DNA from: ZC4RG20 sp963702105 | Lineage (GTDB): Bacteria; Pseudomonadota; Gammaproteobacteria; Steroidobacterales; Rariloculaceae | Length of the DNA stretch: 64,000 nucleotides | Assembly: GCA_963702105.1 (NCBI GenBank) | Contig: OY969712.1 | Coordinates: 434,001-498,000, forward strand | Direction of reading: 5' to 3' | Shown here: piece by piece, positions 41,365-50,832 of the stretch | Position numbering within the stretch: position 1 is the stretch's first letter | Layout: the number at the start of each line of letters is the position of its first letter | Notes under the pieces: generated by a model | Database searches by the model: none | What the model saw: only the letters and a program-made list of their open reading frames with translations | Told to the model about the DNA's origin: nothing | Translations under genes and position numbers: made by a program

Positions 41365-42357
41365 CTACCCGTCCGAAGCGGCCGCCGGGACGGACGCCGG
41401 AGTCGGCGCCGGCGCCGCCACGGCCGCCTGTCCTCGCGCCCGCCACAACGCCGCGAGCGCGCTGCCGATCAGCGAGTGGAACAGGCTCGAGATCGCGCTC
41501 GGCACGGCCGTGAGCGGGTCCGGGAAGTTCTGATTCGCGAGCACGACGCCGAGGCCCGAGTTCTGCATGCCGACCTCGATCGAGATGGTGCGGGCCGAGA
41601 CGACACCGGCCGCGAGCAGCCGCGCGAGGCCGTAGCCGAGCACAAAGCCCATCGCGTGCAGCAGGAACACGGCCAGCGTGAGCCGCGCGCCGGATTGCAG
41701 GATGTCGGCCCGGTTCGCGCCGATGATGGAGGCGACGATGAGCGTGATGAGCACGACGGCGACGAGCGGCGCGGCCGGCAGCACCGCCGCGGTGACGCGC
41801 CGCGCGTAACGGCGCAGCAGCAGCCCGAGCACGATCGGCACGATGACGACCTGCACGGTGTTGACGAGCAATCCGCCGGCCGGCACGTCTACGCGGCTGC
41901 TCGCGAGCAGCGTCGTGAGCGTCGGCGTCATGATCACGGACAGCAGCGTCGAGACCGCCGTCATCGAGACCGAAAGCGGCACGTCGGCGAGCGCGATGTA
42001 GGAAATCACGTTCGAGGCAACGCCGCCGGGGCAGCAGGACACGAGGATCAGGCCGACGGCGAGCGGCGTCGGCAGATGCAGCAGCCAGGCGATCGACCAG
42101 CCCAGCGAGGGCATGACGACGTACTGCAGCGTGACGCCGAGCGCGACGAGCCGCGGCTGTTTCGCGACGCGCCGGAAGTCCTCGACGGTCAACGTGAGGC
42201 CCATCGAGAGCATGATCGCGCCGAGGCTCACGGTGATGAGCGGCCCGCTGAACCAGGTAAAGGCGCCGGGCCGGACGAGCGCGAGGAGGCTCGCGGCGAG
42301 CGCCCAGAGGGGAAAGCCGAAGGTCAGGATACGGAGCAGCGTCGCGTAGGCGGGCAT
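41365..42357 (-). CDS. Bile acid:sodium symporter (BASS)-family transporter
   Basis: A 330-residue inner-membrane protein with nine to ten hydrophobic helices. SLGAIMLSMGLTLTVEDFRR, VSCCPGGVASNVISYIALADVPLSVSMT (the sodium-binding region of the family) and EVGMQNSGLGVVLANQNFP are BASS signatures. Bacterial members carry bile acids, pantoate, pyruvate or other organic anions with sodium; the substrate here is unknown. The C-terminal tail is Ala/Pro-rich and short. It is the last gene of a minus-strand run that follows the gamma-carbonic anhydrase gene. Confidence 0.9.
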   Translation of the reverse strand: MPAYATLLRILTFGFPLWALAASLLALVRPGAFTWFSGPLITVSLGAIMLSMGLTLTVEDFRRVAKQPRLVALGVTLQYVVMPSLGWSIAWLLHLPTPLAVGLILVSCCPGGVASNVISYIALADVPLSVSMTAVSTLLSVIMTPTLTTLLASSRVDVPAGGLLVNTVQVVIVPIVLGLLLRRYARRVTAAVLPAAPLVAVVLITLIVASIIGANRADILQSGARLTLAVFLLHAMGFVLGYGLARLLAAGVVSARTISIEVGMQNSGLGVVLANQNFPDPLTAVPSAISSLFHSLIGSALAALWRARGQAAVAAPAPTPASVPAAASDG

Positions 42358-42375
42358 CGGGCGTCCTCGGTGCGC

Positions 42376-42897
42376 TCAGCGCGGTGCGAGCTCGCCGCGG
42401 TAGCGGCGGCCCATCTCGACGTAATGCTCGGCGCTTTTCGCGAGCATGGCCATCTCCGCGTCGGTGACCTCGCGCACGCGTTTTGCCGGCACGCCGACGA
42501 TCAGCGAACGGTCGGGAAAGTTCTTGCCCTCGGTGACGAGCGCGTTGGCGCCGACGATGCAGTAGCGGCCGATGACCGCGTGGCTCAGGATCGTCGCACC
42601 GATGCCGATCAGCGAGAAGTCCCCGACCGTGCAGCCGTGGACGGTCGCCGCGTGGCCGATCGTCACGTCCGTGCCGACGGAGGCCGGCGCGTCCCCGTCT
42701 ACGTGCACGACGGCGTTGTCCTGCACGTTACTGCGGTCGCCGATCGAGATCGCGGCGCTGTCGCCGCGCAGCACGGCGCCGAACCAGACGCTCGCGTCGC
42801 GGCCGAGCGCGACGCGGCCGATCACGGCTGCGCTGGGCGCGACGAAATACTCGTCGCCGACGCTCTGGACGCGGTGGCCGCCGAGGTCGTACAGCAC
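42376..42897 (-). CDS. Gamma-class carbonic anhydrase-like hexapeptide protein
   Basis: A 173-residue left-handed beta-helix protein. Hexapeptide repeats start at FVAPSAAVIGRVALGRDASVWFG. Metal-ligand histidines are in NAVVHVDGD and TIGHAATVHGCTVGD, followed by LIGIGATILSHAVIG and the end helix REVTDAEMAMLAKSAEHYVE. Related proteins (YrdA, PaaY, CamH) are carbonic anhydrases or thioesterase helpers. It starts with GTG 2 bp after the gpmA stop, with AAGG in front; the longer open frame inside gpmA is not real. Confidence 0.88.
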   Translation of the reverse strand: MLYDLGGHRVQSVGDEYFVAPSAAVIGRVALGRDASVWFGAVLRGDSAAISIGDRSNVQDNAVVHVDGDAPASVGTDVTIGHAATVHGCTVGDFSLIGIGATILSHAVIGRYCIVGANALVTEGKNFPDRSLIVGVPAKRVREVTDAEMAMLAKSAEHYVEMGRRYRGELAPR

Positions 42898-42899
42898 GT

Positions 42900-43673
42900 T
42901 CAGCCTTTCGCTTTGCCGGCCGCCGCCTGGTTCGCGACGGCCTCGGCGGCCGCGGCGATCGCGGCCGGATCGCCGAGGTACTCGGCGCGCGTCGGTTTCA
43001 GCGCGGCGTCGAGCTCGTAGAGCCGCGGGACACCCGTCGGGATATTGAGGCCTACGATGTCGTCGTCGGAGATGTCCTCGAGCATCTTGACGAGCGCGCG
43101 TAGGCTGTTCCCGTGCGCCGCGACGAGCACGTCGCGGCCGGTTCGGAGCTCGGGCACGATGCGGTCTTCCCAATACGGCAGCACGCGGCCGAGTGTGAGC
43201 TTCAGCGACTCGGTGGCCGGCAGCGCCGACGGTGCGAGGCCCGCATAGCGCGGATCGTGCTGCGGGTGGCGCGGGTCGTCGGGCGCGAGGGGCGGGGGCG
43301 GGATGTCATAGCTGCGGCGCCAGATCTTGACCTGGTCCGCACCGTGGCGCGCGGCCGTCTCGGCTTTGTCGAGGCCCTGCAGCGCGCCGTAGTGGCGCTC
43401 GTTGAGCCGCCAATGCCGCTCGACGGGAATCCACATGAGCTGCATCTCATCAAGCACGAGCCACAGCGTGCGGATGGCGCGCGTCAGCACCAACGTCAAC
43501 GCGAGGTCGAACCCGATGCCCGCTTCGCGCAGTGTGCGGCCCGCGGCGCGGGCCTCCTCGATGCCGAGCTCGCTGAGATCGACGTCGGTCCAGCCCGTGA
43601 ACAGGTTCTTGAGATTCCAGTCGCTCTGGCCGTGGCGCAGGAGCACGAGCCTTCCGGGTTTGCTTTCGTTCAT
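42900..43673 (-). CDS. gpmA: 2,3-bisphosphoglycerate-dependent phosphoglycerate mutase
   Basis: Interconverts 3- and 2-phosphoglycerate in glycolysis and gluconeogenesis. LVLLRHGQSDWNLKNLFTGW contains the phosphorylated His14; Glu92 in RLNERHYGALQGLDK and His187 in LVAAHGNSLRALVK complete the active site. The 257-residue length fits the cofactor-dependent enzyme, and the insert PPPPLAPDDPRHPQHDPRYA is typical. It is upstream of the carbonic anhydrase gene in a probable operon. A single REP-like unit lies just upstream, between it and the glutamate dehydrogenase gene. Confidence 0.95.
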   Translation of the reverse strand: MNESKPGRLVLLRHGQSDWNLKNLFTGWTDVDLSELGIEEARAAGRTLREAGIGFDLALTLVLTRAIRTLWLVLDEMQLMWIPVERHWRLNERHYGALQGLDKAETAARHGADQVKIWRRSYDIPPPPLAPDDPRHPQHDPRYAGLAPSALPATESLKLTLGRVLPYWEDRIVPELRTGRDVLVAAHGNSLRALVKMLEDISDDDIVGLNIPTGVPRLYELDAALKPTRAEYLGDPAAIAAAAEAVANQAAAGKAKG

Positions 43674-43693
43674 AGGCTGCCATTGTAAGCGGA

Positions 43694-43722
43694 AAGGAAA
43701 AGGGCTCTGACCCCTTTTTCGC
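43694..43722. repeat. REP-like repeat, locus D (single unit)
   Basis: AAAGGAAAAGGGCTCTGACC followed by CCTTTTTCGC. Only one full unit is visible; the opposite unit is absent or decayed. It sits between the start of gpmA and the end of the glutamate dehydrogenase gene, 9 bp from the latter's stop. Confidence 0.75.
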
Positions 43723-43730
43723 TCTTTCGG

Positions 43731-46700
43731 TTACGCGAGGCGGTTGACCTCTTTGAGGGCGATCGAGAGCGTCGCGAAGTCCATGGGCCCGGCCGCGCGC
43801 ATCTCGTCGAGCACGCTCGCGACGCGTGCGATGCGCCCGCCGAACTCCTTGAGCCAGTCGGCGAGGGCGGCCTCGAGATTGGCGCGCCCGTGCCGGGCGA
43901 GGATGGCGGCAACGACGGCGCGGTGCTCGCGCGCGAGCGTCTCGCGCAGTGTCGCCCGGGCCATCGCGCGCCAATGGCCCTCGACGTGCAGCTCCTCGAT
44001 CTGGCGGCCGATCCAGTCGAGGTGCAGATGGTGCCCCACGTCGAGGTAGACGCGCGCGAGGTCGCGCGGAACGAGCGCGCATTCCTCGGCGAGCTCCACG
44101 ATGTCGAGTACCTGCGTCGAGGCGCCGAGCGCGGCCACCTCGCGCGCGACCGCCGCCGGCACCTCGGCGGCCTCGAGCCGCCGCGCTTCCTCCTCGAAGG
44201 GCTGGTCGCCGTCGCCCACGAGGCTCGGGAGGACGCCGAGCACGCCCCGAACGCCGGGGCCGAAGCGCGTGACCATGGGCTCGATGTCGAGCTGAGTCGA
44301 GTAGCGCTGCAGGAACCAGTAGACCGCGTGCCGCACGCGCCGGCTGATCTCGAACATGACGCCGTACTGCACGGCGGCCGCGACGGAGTAGTCGAGCGCC
44401 TCGATGCGCCGCCACAGCGCGCGCACCCCGAAGACCTCGCGCACGATCGAATAGGCGCGCGCGACCTGAGCGATGTCCGCGCCCGTCTCTTCCTGGGCCC
44501 TGAACGGGAAGTACGGGCCCATGCGATTGATCATGCTGCTCGAGATCATCATCGCGACGATTTCCCGGTGCAGGCGGTGCGAGGACATGAAAGGCCGGAG
44601 CCGCGCCTTGAGCCGCGCGGGAAAATACAGCTCGAGCTCGCGTGCGGAGAACGGGTCGTCCGGGATGTCCGTCTCGACGAGGCTGCCCGTGAGCTCGAGC
44701 TTCGCGTGGCTCATGATGACCGCGAGCTCCGGCCGCGTGAGTCCGCGCCCGGCCCGCCGCCGCTCTTCGAGCTGCTCGTCCGTCGGCAGGAACTCGAGGC
44801 CGCGGTCGAGCTCGCCGTGCGACTCGAGGATCCGCATGAGCCGCGTCTGCTCGCCGAGCCGAGCCGGTTCCTGCGAGCTCATGACCGACAGCGCCTGCGT
44901 CTGACCGTAATTGTCCGCGAGCACGTACGCAGCGATCTCCTCCGTCATGGCTGCGAGCAAAGGATTCCGCCGGGCGGGACGGAGGGCTCTGGACTCGAGC
45001 GCCGCGTTGAGCAGGATCTTGATGTTGACCTCGCGGTCGGAAGTATCCACGCCGGCCGAGTTGTCGATGAAATCCGTGTTGATGCGGCCCCCGGCGAGCG
45101 CGTACTCGACGCGTCCGAGCTGAGTGAAGCCGAGGTTGCCGCCCTCGCCGACGACGCGGCACGCGAGGCTCGAGCCGTTCACGCGCACGGCGTCGTTGGC
45201 CGGATCGCCGGCATCGGCGTCGTCCTCCGTCGAGGCCTTGACGTAAGTGCCGATGCCGCCGTTCCAGAGCAGATCGACGGGCGCGGTCAAAATCGCGCGG
45301 ATGAGCTCGGGAGGGGTCACCGTCGAGGCCCCGAGGCCGAGCAGCGCACAGGCGGCGGGTGTGAGCTGAATCGATTTGCCCTGGCGAGGATAGATTCCGC
45401 CCCCCTGCGAAAGCGCTTTGCGGTCGTAGTCGTCCCAGGTCGAGCGCGGCAGCTCGAACAGGCGCTTGCGCTCGGCGAAGCTCGCCGCCGGATCCGGATC
45501 CGGATCGATGAAGACGTGCTGATGGTTGAAGGCCGCGACGAGCTTGATGTGCGGCGACATGAGCATGCCGTTGCCGAACACGTCGCCCGACATGTCGCCG
45601 ATGCCGGCGACCGTGAAGTCCTCGGCCTGCGTGTCGCGGCCGAGCTCGCGGAAGTGCCTGCGTACGCCGACCCAGGCCCCGCGCGCCGTGATCCCCATCT
45701 TCTTGTGGTCGTAGCCGGCCGAACCGCCCGAGGCGAATGCGTCGCCGAGCCAGAAGCCGTAGTCGGCCGCGATGCCGTTGGCCAGGTCCGAGAAGGTCGC
45801 CGTGCCTTTGTCGGCCGCGACGACGAGGTAGGGATCGTCCTCGTCGCGTGCGACGACGCGCGGCGGCCGCACGACGTCTTCGCCGACGATATTGTCCGTA
45901 AGATCGAGCATGCCGCGGATGAAGGTCTCGTAGCAGGAAACGACCTCGCGCTGCACGGCATCCCGATCGCCCGTGGGCAGCTGCTTGCAGACGAAACCGC
46001 CCTTCGCACCGTTCGGTACGATGACCGTGTTCTTGACCTGCTGGGCCTTCATGAGCCCGAGCACCTCCGTGCGGAAGTCCTCGCGGCGATCGGACCAGCG
46101 AATTCCGCCGCGGGCGATGCGGCTGCAGCGCAGGTGCACGGCCTCGACGCGCTGCGAATGCACGTAGATCTCGAACGCGGGCCGGGGCCGCGGCAGGTCC
46201 GGCACCTTCGACGGATCGAGCTTGAAGGCGAGATAGGGCTTCGGCGCGCCGTTCGTCTCCTGAAAGAAGTTCGTGCGCAGCGTGGCTTCGAGCACGGCCG
46301 CGAACGTGCGCAGGATACGGTCCTCGTCGAGGCTCACTGTCCGGTCGATCTCGGCGCGAATCGCATCCAGATGCTCGGCGGCGTCGCGCTCGCGCGCGGC
46401 CGGCGCGAGCGTCGGGTCGAACAGACATCGGAAGCGACCGATCCACGCGCGGCAGAGCCGCGGATAGCGAGCCAGCACTTCCTGTACGTAGCTCTGGCTG
46501 TAGCGCATGCCGGCCTGCAGCAGGTACCGGCAGTAGGCTCTGAGCACGGCCGCCTCGCGCCAGTCGAGCTCCGCGTCTACGACGAAGCTGTTGAACGCGT
46601 CGTTGTCGATCTCGCCGCGCAGCGCGCGCGCGAAGCACTCCTCGAAGCGTTCCTCGATCGCATGCGCCTCGACGGGCTCGCCCGTGCTCACGGCCGCCTC

Positions 46701-48542
46701 GAAGTCCTGAATGAAGACCGTGTCGGCCGTGAGCCCCACCGTGTAGACGCGCTCGTCGAGCACGCGCAGGCCCATGTTCTCGAGCAAGGGCAGGGCGATG
46801 TACAGTGGGATCGGCGCGTCGAGCGAGAATGCGGAGAAGCGCAGCAGCGGCGTTCCGCGCTGCGTCTGGAACATCCGCATCTCGAGCGTGCTCTCGCGGT
46901 TCGCGAGCCGCTCCACGCAGAGCACGTCCTCGGCCGCTCTCTCGGGCGAGACGCCTTCCTTATACGCGGCGGAGAAGTGCTCGGCGAAGCGCTGAAACAG
47001 CGCGAGGGCGCGGTCCTCGGCGAAGCTTGCGAGCAGCACGTCGCGCAGCTTGTCGGCCCAGCCGCGCACGGCGTCGGCGAGCTCGCGCTCGAGGGCGGCG
47101 GTATCGACCGGCGTATGCGCGGCGGGATCCGTATGGACGACGACGTTGAGCCGGGCCAGCGCCGAGTCCGAGACCTGCACGTCGGACTCGACGGAGCGGC
47201 CTTCGAGGCCGCGGCGCAGCACCTGCTCGATGCGCGCCCACGTGCGCTGGTTGTACTGGTCGCGCGGCAGATAGACGAGGCAGGAATAGAATCGCCCGAA
47301 GGGATCGCGCCGGCAGAACAGCCGGACTCGGCGCCGTTCCTGCAGACCGAGGATGCCGTGCGTGATGCGCACGAGCTCCTCGAGCGAGGCCTGGAACAGG
47401 TCGTCGCGCGGAAACGTATCCACGATGTGCTGCAGCGTTTTCCCGCGATGGCTCGCCGCGTCCACGCCCGCCTGCTCGATGAGCTGCCGCGCCTTGCGCC
47501 GCAGCAGCGGAATGTCGCGCGGCAGCTCGTTGTAGGCAGAGGAAGTGAACAGGCCCAGGAAGCGGCGCTCGACCTGAGGTCGTCCGCGCGCATCGAAGAC
47601 TTTGACGCTGATGTAGTCGAGCCGCGCGGGCCGATGCACGCGCGAGCGCGCGTCCGTCTTCGTGACGACGAGCGGCCGCCGCGAACGCGCCTCCTCACGG
47701 GCCGTGCCCGCGAGCCGCAGCGTCTCCTGGGGGCGGCCCTCGTCGCGCAGAATGCCGAGGCCGGTGTCGGGGACGGGCTGCAGCAGATCCGCCCGGCTCC
47801 CGCGTACGAGCTTGTACTCGTGGTAGCCGAGCAGCGTGAAGTGATCGTCCGCGAGCCACTCGAGGAACTCGGTCGCCTCCTGCCTGAGATCGGGCGGCGG
47901 TCCCCTGCTCGTCGCGAGCTCGCTCGTCGCCTCCTTGAGCTTGCCGAGCAGCGAGGGCCAGTCCTCCACGGCGTGCCGAACGTCGCGCAGCGTCGTCGCG
48001 AGCTCGCTCTCGATCGTGCGCAGCGCCGCCGGGTCCGTCACGCGGGCGATCTCGACGTGAATGAATGATTCGCGCCGCGAGTCCTCCGGCCGCTCGTCGA
48101 GGCAGACGCACACGAGGCTCCCGCGGCCGTCGCGCCTCACAGGCAGCAGCGGGTGGATCGTGAGCATGATGCCGTGTCCCAAGGCGTTCAGCGTCAGCGT
48201 CACGGAGTCGACGAGAAACGACATGTCGTCGTTGACGAGCTCGACGACCGTATGGCGCGACGTGAAGCCGTTGTCGTCGAGCGTCGGATTGAAGGCGCGT
48301 ATCTTCGCCGTGCCGGGTTTGCGAGTGCGCGCCCATTCGAGGTGGTCGAGCGCGGCAGCCGCGAGCGCACCCGCGTCGCCGGCCAGGTCCTCGGCCGGGA
48401 CCTGTGCGTAGTAGCGCTCGACGAAGCGGACGGGGTCGACCTCGAGGCCCGGGTGGACTTCACGGCGGGCCGCACAGGCGGCGATTGCCTTGAGTCGCTC
48501 GGCCGCGGCCTGCTGCGGATGGGCTGCGGGTTTAGCGGGCAT
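43731..48542 (-). CDS. gdhB: NAD-specific glutamate dehydrogenase, large (~180 kDa) type
   Basis: A 1603-residue catabolic enzyme that oxidatively deaminates glutamate to 2-oxoglutarate with NAD. The N-terminal half (HTVVELVNDDMSFLVDSVTLTL, ERRFLGLFTSSAYNELPRDIP, ERLANRESTLEMRMFQTQRG) is the regulatory ACT-like part of this family. The catalytic core near residues 800-1150 has RIARGGIRWSDRREDFRTEVLGLMKAQ, VPNGAKGGFVCK, IGDMSGDVFGNGML and LWNGGIGTYVK. The size matches the bacterial L_180 class. The gene is a single intact frame. In the absence of ammonium assimilation genes nearby, its role is amino-acid catabolism, in keeping with kynA next to it. The symbol is used loosely; gdhB or gdh2 naming varies. 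Confidence 0.95.
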   Translation of the reverse strand: MPAKPAAHPQQAAAERLKAIAACAARREVHPGLEVDPVRFVERYYAQVPAEDLAGDAGALAAAALDHLEWARTRKPGTAKIRAFNPTLDDNGFTSRHTVVELVNDDMSFLVDSVTLTLNALGHGIMLTIHPLLPVRRDGRGSLVCVCLDERPEDSRRESFIHVEIARVTDPAALRTIESELATTLRDVRHAVEDWPSLLGKLKEATSELATSRGPPPDLRQEATEFLEWLADDHFTLLGYHEYKLVRGSRADLLQPVPDTGLGILRDEGRPQETLRLAGTAREEARSRRPLVVTKTDARSRVHRPARLDYISVKVFDARGRPQVERRFLGLFTSSAYNELPRDIPLLRRKARQLIEQAGVDAASHRGKTLQHIVDTFPRDDLFQASLEELVRITHGILGLQERRRVRLFCRRDPFGRFYSCLVYLPRDQYNQRTWARIEQVLRRGLEGRSVESDVQVSDSALARLNVVVHTDPAAHTPVDTAALERELADAVRGWADKLRDVLLASFAEDRALALFQRFAEHFSAAYKEGVSPERAAEDVLCVERLANRESTLEMRMFQTQRGTPLLRFSAFSLDAPIPLYIALPLLENMGLRVLDERVYTVGLTADTVFIQDFEAAVSTGEPVEAHAIEERFEECFARALRGEIDNDAFNSFVVDAELDWREAAVLRAYCRYLLQAGMRYSQSYVQEVLARYPRLCRAWIGRFRCLFDPTLAPAARERDAAEHLDAIRAEIDRTVSLDEDRILRTFAAVLEATLRTNFFQETNGAPKPYLAFKLDPSKVPDLPRPRPAFEIYVHSQRVEAVHLRCSRIARGGIRWSDRREDFRTEVLGLMKAQQVKNTVIVPNGAKGGFVCKQLPTGDRDAVQREVVSCYETFIRGMLDLTDNIVGEDVVRPPRVVARDEDDPYLVVAADKGTATFSDLANGIAADYGFWLGDAFASGGSAGYDHKKMGITARGAWVGVRRHFRELGRDTQAEDFTVAGIGDMSGDVFGNGMLMSPHIKLVAAFNHQHVFIDPDPDPAASFAERKRLFELPRSTWDDYDRKALSQGGGIYPRQGKSIQLTPAACALLGLGASTVTPPELIRAILTAPVDLLWNGGIGTYVKASTEDDADAGDPANDAVRVNGSSLACRVVGEGGNLGFTQLGRVEYALAGGRINTDFIDNSAGVDTSDREVNIKILLNAALESRALRPARRNPLLAAMTEEIAAYVLADNYGQTQALSVMSSQEPARLGEQTRLMRILESHGELDRGLEFLPTDEQLEERRRAGRGLTRPELAVIMSHAKLELTGSLVETDIPDDPFSARELELYFPARLKARLRPFMSSHRLHREIVAMMISSSMINRMGPYFPFRAQEETGADIAQVARAYSIVREVFGVRALWRRIEALDYSVAAAVQYGVMFEISRRVRHAVYWFLQRYSTQLDIEPMVTRFGPGVRGVLGVLPSLVGDGDQPFEEEARRLEAAEVPAAVAREVAALGASTQVLDIVELAEECALVPRDLARVYLDVGHHLHLDWIGRQIEELHVEGHWRAMARATLRETLAREHRAVVAAILARHGRANLEAALADWLKEFGGRIARVASVLDEMRAAGPMDFATLSIALKEVNRLA

Positions 48543-48731
48543 CGCGAGCGATTGACGTTCCGGCCAGATCGAGTACCCTGGCGCGAGGCCTTTCTTCCAC
48601 TTTCGACGTTTCCCTGCCGCCGCTCGCGCCGAGCCGGCGAGTCAGAATCGGACCATTGAGGACCATTAGGTTAAACGTTGCGTCCGAGGCCGGCCAGCGG
48701 TACGGCCCGGGGTGCGGCGGGACAGCTTCTT

Positions 48732-49604
48732 ATGAACGGTAAAACGGGCGAGGACACACGCAAGCCTCCGGCGCGAACCGAAGGCGCGGGCGAGCCGGCG
48801 GATACCGCGGCCGAAACGCGCTACGACCGCTACCTGCAGCTCGATGCGTTGCTCGGCGCACAGCGGCCCGTGCTCGGCCATCACGACGAGATGCTGTTCA
48901 TCATCCAGCATCAGGTTGCGGAGCTGTGGTTCAAGCTCGTGCTGCACGAGCTCGACGCGGCGCTCGAGTGCCTGAAGCAGGACGAGCTCGCCCGCAGCAT
49001 CAAGACGCTCGGCCGCATCACGACCGTGCAGCAGCAGCTCACTTCCCAGTGGGCCGTGCTCGCCACGCTGACCCCGCGTGACTACGCGGCATTTCGCGAC
49101 GCGCTCGGCACCGCCTCGGGCTTCCAGTCGCCGCAGTACCGGGTGCTCGAGTTCAAGCTCGGCAACAAGGCGCGGCACCTGCTGCCGATGTTCCGCCATC
49201 ATCTGGAGTATTACCGGACCCTGAAGCGCGCGCTCGAGAGCCCCAGCCTGTACGACGAATTCCTGCGCTACCTGTACCGGGTCGGCCACCGCGTGCCGCT
49301 CGAGCGCGTCGAACGCGACTGGACGGAGCCTTACGAGCACCACCCGGGCGTCGTGGACGTGTTCCAGGTCATCTACGAGCACCCGGAGGAGTACTGGGCG
49401 GCCTACGAGGTCTGCGAGCGGCTCGTGGACATCGAGATCAATTTCCAGAGCTGGCGCTTTCACCACATGAAGACGGTGGAGCGCATCATCGGCTACAAGG
49501 CCGGCACGGCCGGGACGGCCGGAGTCAAATTCCTCAAGAAGGCGCTCGACATCCAGTTCTTCCCGGAGCTGACCGAAGTCCGGACCCGAATCGGGGGGAA
49601 ATAG
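48732..49604 (+). CDS. kynA: Tryptophan 2,3-dioxygenase
   Basis: Heme enzyme that opens the indole ring of tryptophan to N-formylkynurenine. RYDRYLQLDALLGAQRPVL and HHDEMLFIIQHQVAELWFKL contain the distal-side residues. SGFQSPQYRVLEFKLGNK and NFQSWRFHHMKTVERIIG hold the substrate-binding Arg and the proximal heme histidine, and GTAGTAGVKFL is the C-terminal loop (usually GTGGSxG). The length of 290 residues is normal. An N-terminal tail of about 28 charged residues precedes the core. No kynureninase or formamidase gene is seen here. It is divergent from the glutamate dehydrogenase gene. Confidence 0.95.
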   Translation: MNGKTGEDTRKPPARTEGAGEPADTAAETRYDRYLQLDALLGAQRPVLGHHDEMLFIIQHQVAELWFKLVLHELDAALECLKQDELARSIKTLGRITTVQQQLTSQWAVLATLTPRDYAAFRDALGTASGFQSPQYRVLEFKLGNKARHLLPMFRHHLEYYRTLKRALESPSLYDEFLRYLYRVGHRVPLERVERDWTEPYEHHPGVVDVFQVIYEHPEEYWAAYEVCERLVDIEINFQSWRFHHMKTVERIIGYKAGTAGTAGVKFLKKALDIQFFPELTEVRTRIGGK

Positions 49605-49662
49605 CGAGTCCTTTCGGCGGCCGTGTCGAGGGCGGCGCCCAGCGCGAGTTTGGGATTGCCCC

Positions 49663-50760
49663 CTAGGCCCGGTGTTCCGCGGCGAGATATTCGCGGCTCT
49701 GCATTTCCGCGAGCCGGCTCCTCGTCCGCTCGAACTCGTGCCGGAGCCGCGTCCCCTGATACAGCGACTCGACCGGGCTCGCGGCCGAGACGATGAGCTT
49801 CACGCGCCGGTCGTAGAACTCGTCGACGAGCGCGATGAAGCGCCGCGCCTGGTTCTCTAGCCGCACGTCGAACTGCGGCACGTCGGAGAGGAGGACGGTG
49901 TGGTAGAGCTTCGAGAGCTCGATGTAGTCGTCCTGGCTGCGTGGGCCGTCGCAGAGGGCCTCGAAGCCGAACCAGACGACGCCGTCCGACTCGCGGCGGA
50001 ATTCGATGGGGCGGTCCAGGACTTCGATGAGGCCGTTCGCCTCGCCGCGGTCCCGGGCCATGCTGCGGAAATACTCGGCGAGGCGCCGGTCGGCCTGCTC
50101 GTCGTTGGGCTGTAGATAGACGTCGGCCTGCTCGAGGAACGCGAGCCGGTAGTCGAGATCGCCGCCGACGTGGACGACCTCGGTGTGGCGCTCGATGAGG
50201 TCTATGGCCGGCAGGAAGCGCTGGCGCTGCAGGCCTTCCTTGTAGAGATCCCGCGGCTCGAGGTTGGAGGTGGCGGCCAGCGCCACGCCGCGCTCGAAGA
50301 GCGCCGCGAACAGCGTGCCGAGGATCATGGCGTCGGCGATGTCCGTGACGGCGAGCTCGTCGAAGCAGATGACGCGCGCGCGCTCGGCGAGGCCGTCCGC
50401 CACGAGCTCGAGCGGGTCGGCGCGGTCGCGCAGGCGCTTGAGGTCGTCGTGCACGGCGGCCATGAAGCGGTGGAAGTGGCGGCGCAGCTTGTCCTCGAAC
50501 GGCAGGCATTCGAAGAGCAGGTCCATGAGAAGGGTCTTGCCGCGGCCGACGCGGCCCCAGAGGTAGACGCCCCGGGGCGGCGCGCCGGGGCGGCCGACGA
50601 AGCCGGCTACCCGGCGCCGCCACCCACGCACGGGCGGGCCGCCGGCCGCGAGCTCGGCATAGAGCCGGTCGAGGGCCGCGACGGCCTCTTTCTGGGCAAG
50701 GTCCTCGGCCAGCTCGCCGGCCTCGAGCCGGCGCCGGTATTCGGCAAGCGGGGTCGTCAT
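49663..50760 (-). CDS. zapE: Cell division ATPase ZapE (AFG1 family)
   Basis: A 365-residue AAA-type ATPase that joins the Z-ring late in division in gammaproteobacteria; AFG1 relatives work in mitochondrial protein turnover. GVYLWGRVGRGKTLLMDL is the Walker A (GRVGRGKT, 69-76), ERARVICFDELAVTDIADAMI is the Walker B, and LAATSNLEPRDLYKEGLQRQRFLPAI is a family-specific block. HFHRFMAAVHDDL after Walker A is also typical. The protein is complete. It is convergent with kynA. Confidence 0.93.
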   Translation of the reverse strand: MTTPLAEYRRRLEAGELAEDLAQKEAVAALDRLYAELAAGGPPVRGWRRRVAGFVGRPGAPPRGVYLWGRVGRGKTLLMDLLFECLPFEDKLRRHFHRFMAAVHDDLKRLRDRADPLELVADGLAERARVICFDELAVTDIADAMILGTLFAALFERGVALAATSNLEPRDLYKEGLQRQRFLPAIDLIERHTEVVHVGGDLDYRLAFLEQADVYLQPNDEQADRRLAEYFRSMARDRGEANGLIEVLDRPIEFRRESDGVVWFGFEALCDGPRSQDDYIELSKLYHTVLLSDVPQFDVRLENQARRFIALVDEFYDRRVKLIVSAASPVESLYQGTRLRHEFERTRSRLAEMQSREYLAAEHRA

Positions 50761-50832
50761 GCGGTCGGCGCGTCCTTGTGCAGGCGGATCGGGTCCCGAA
50801 GTGAAAGAGCGAGCGTCATACCGCTTAGGCGC

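Noticed and set aside
43450..46638. A 1062-codon open frame overlapping the glutamate dehydrogenase gene on the same strand
   Set aside because: It is an out-of-frame shadow with extreme Arg/Ala composition; the overlapping frame has a complete glutamate dehydrogenase.
43890..48068. A 1392-codon plus-strand open frame opposite the glutamate dehydrogenase gene
   Set aside because: Antisense shadow typical of GC-rich codons; no domain, start signal or composition of a real protein.
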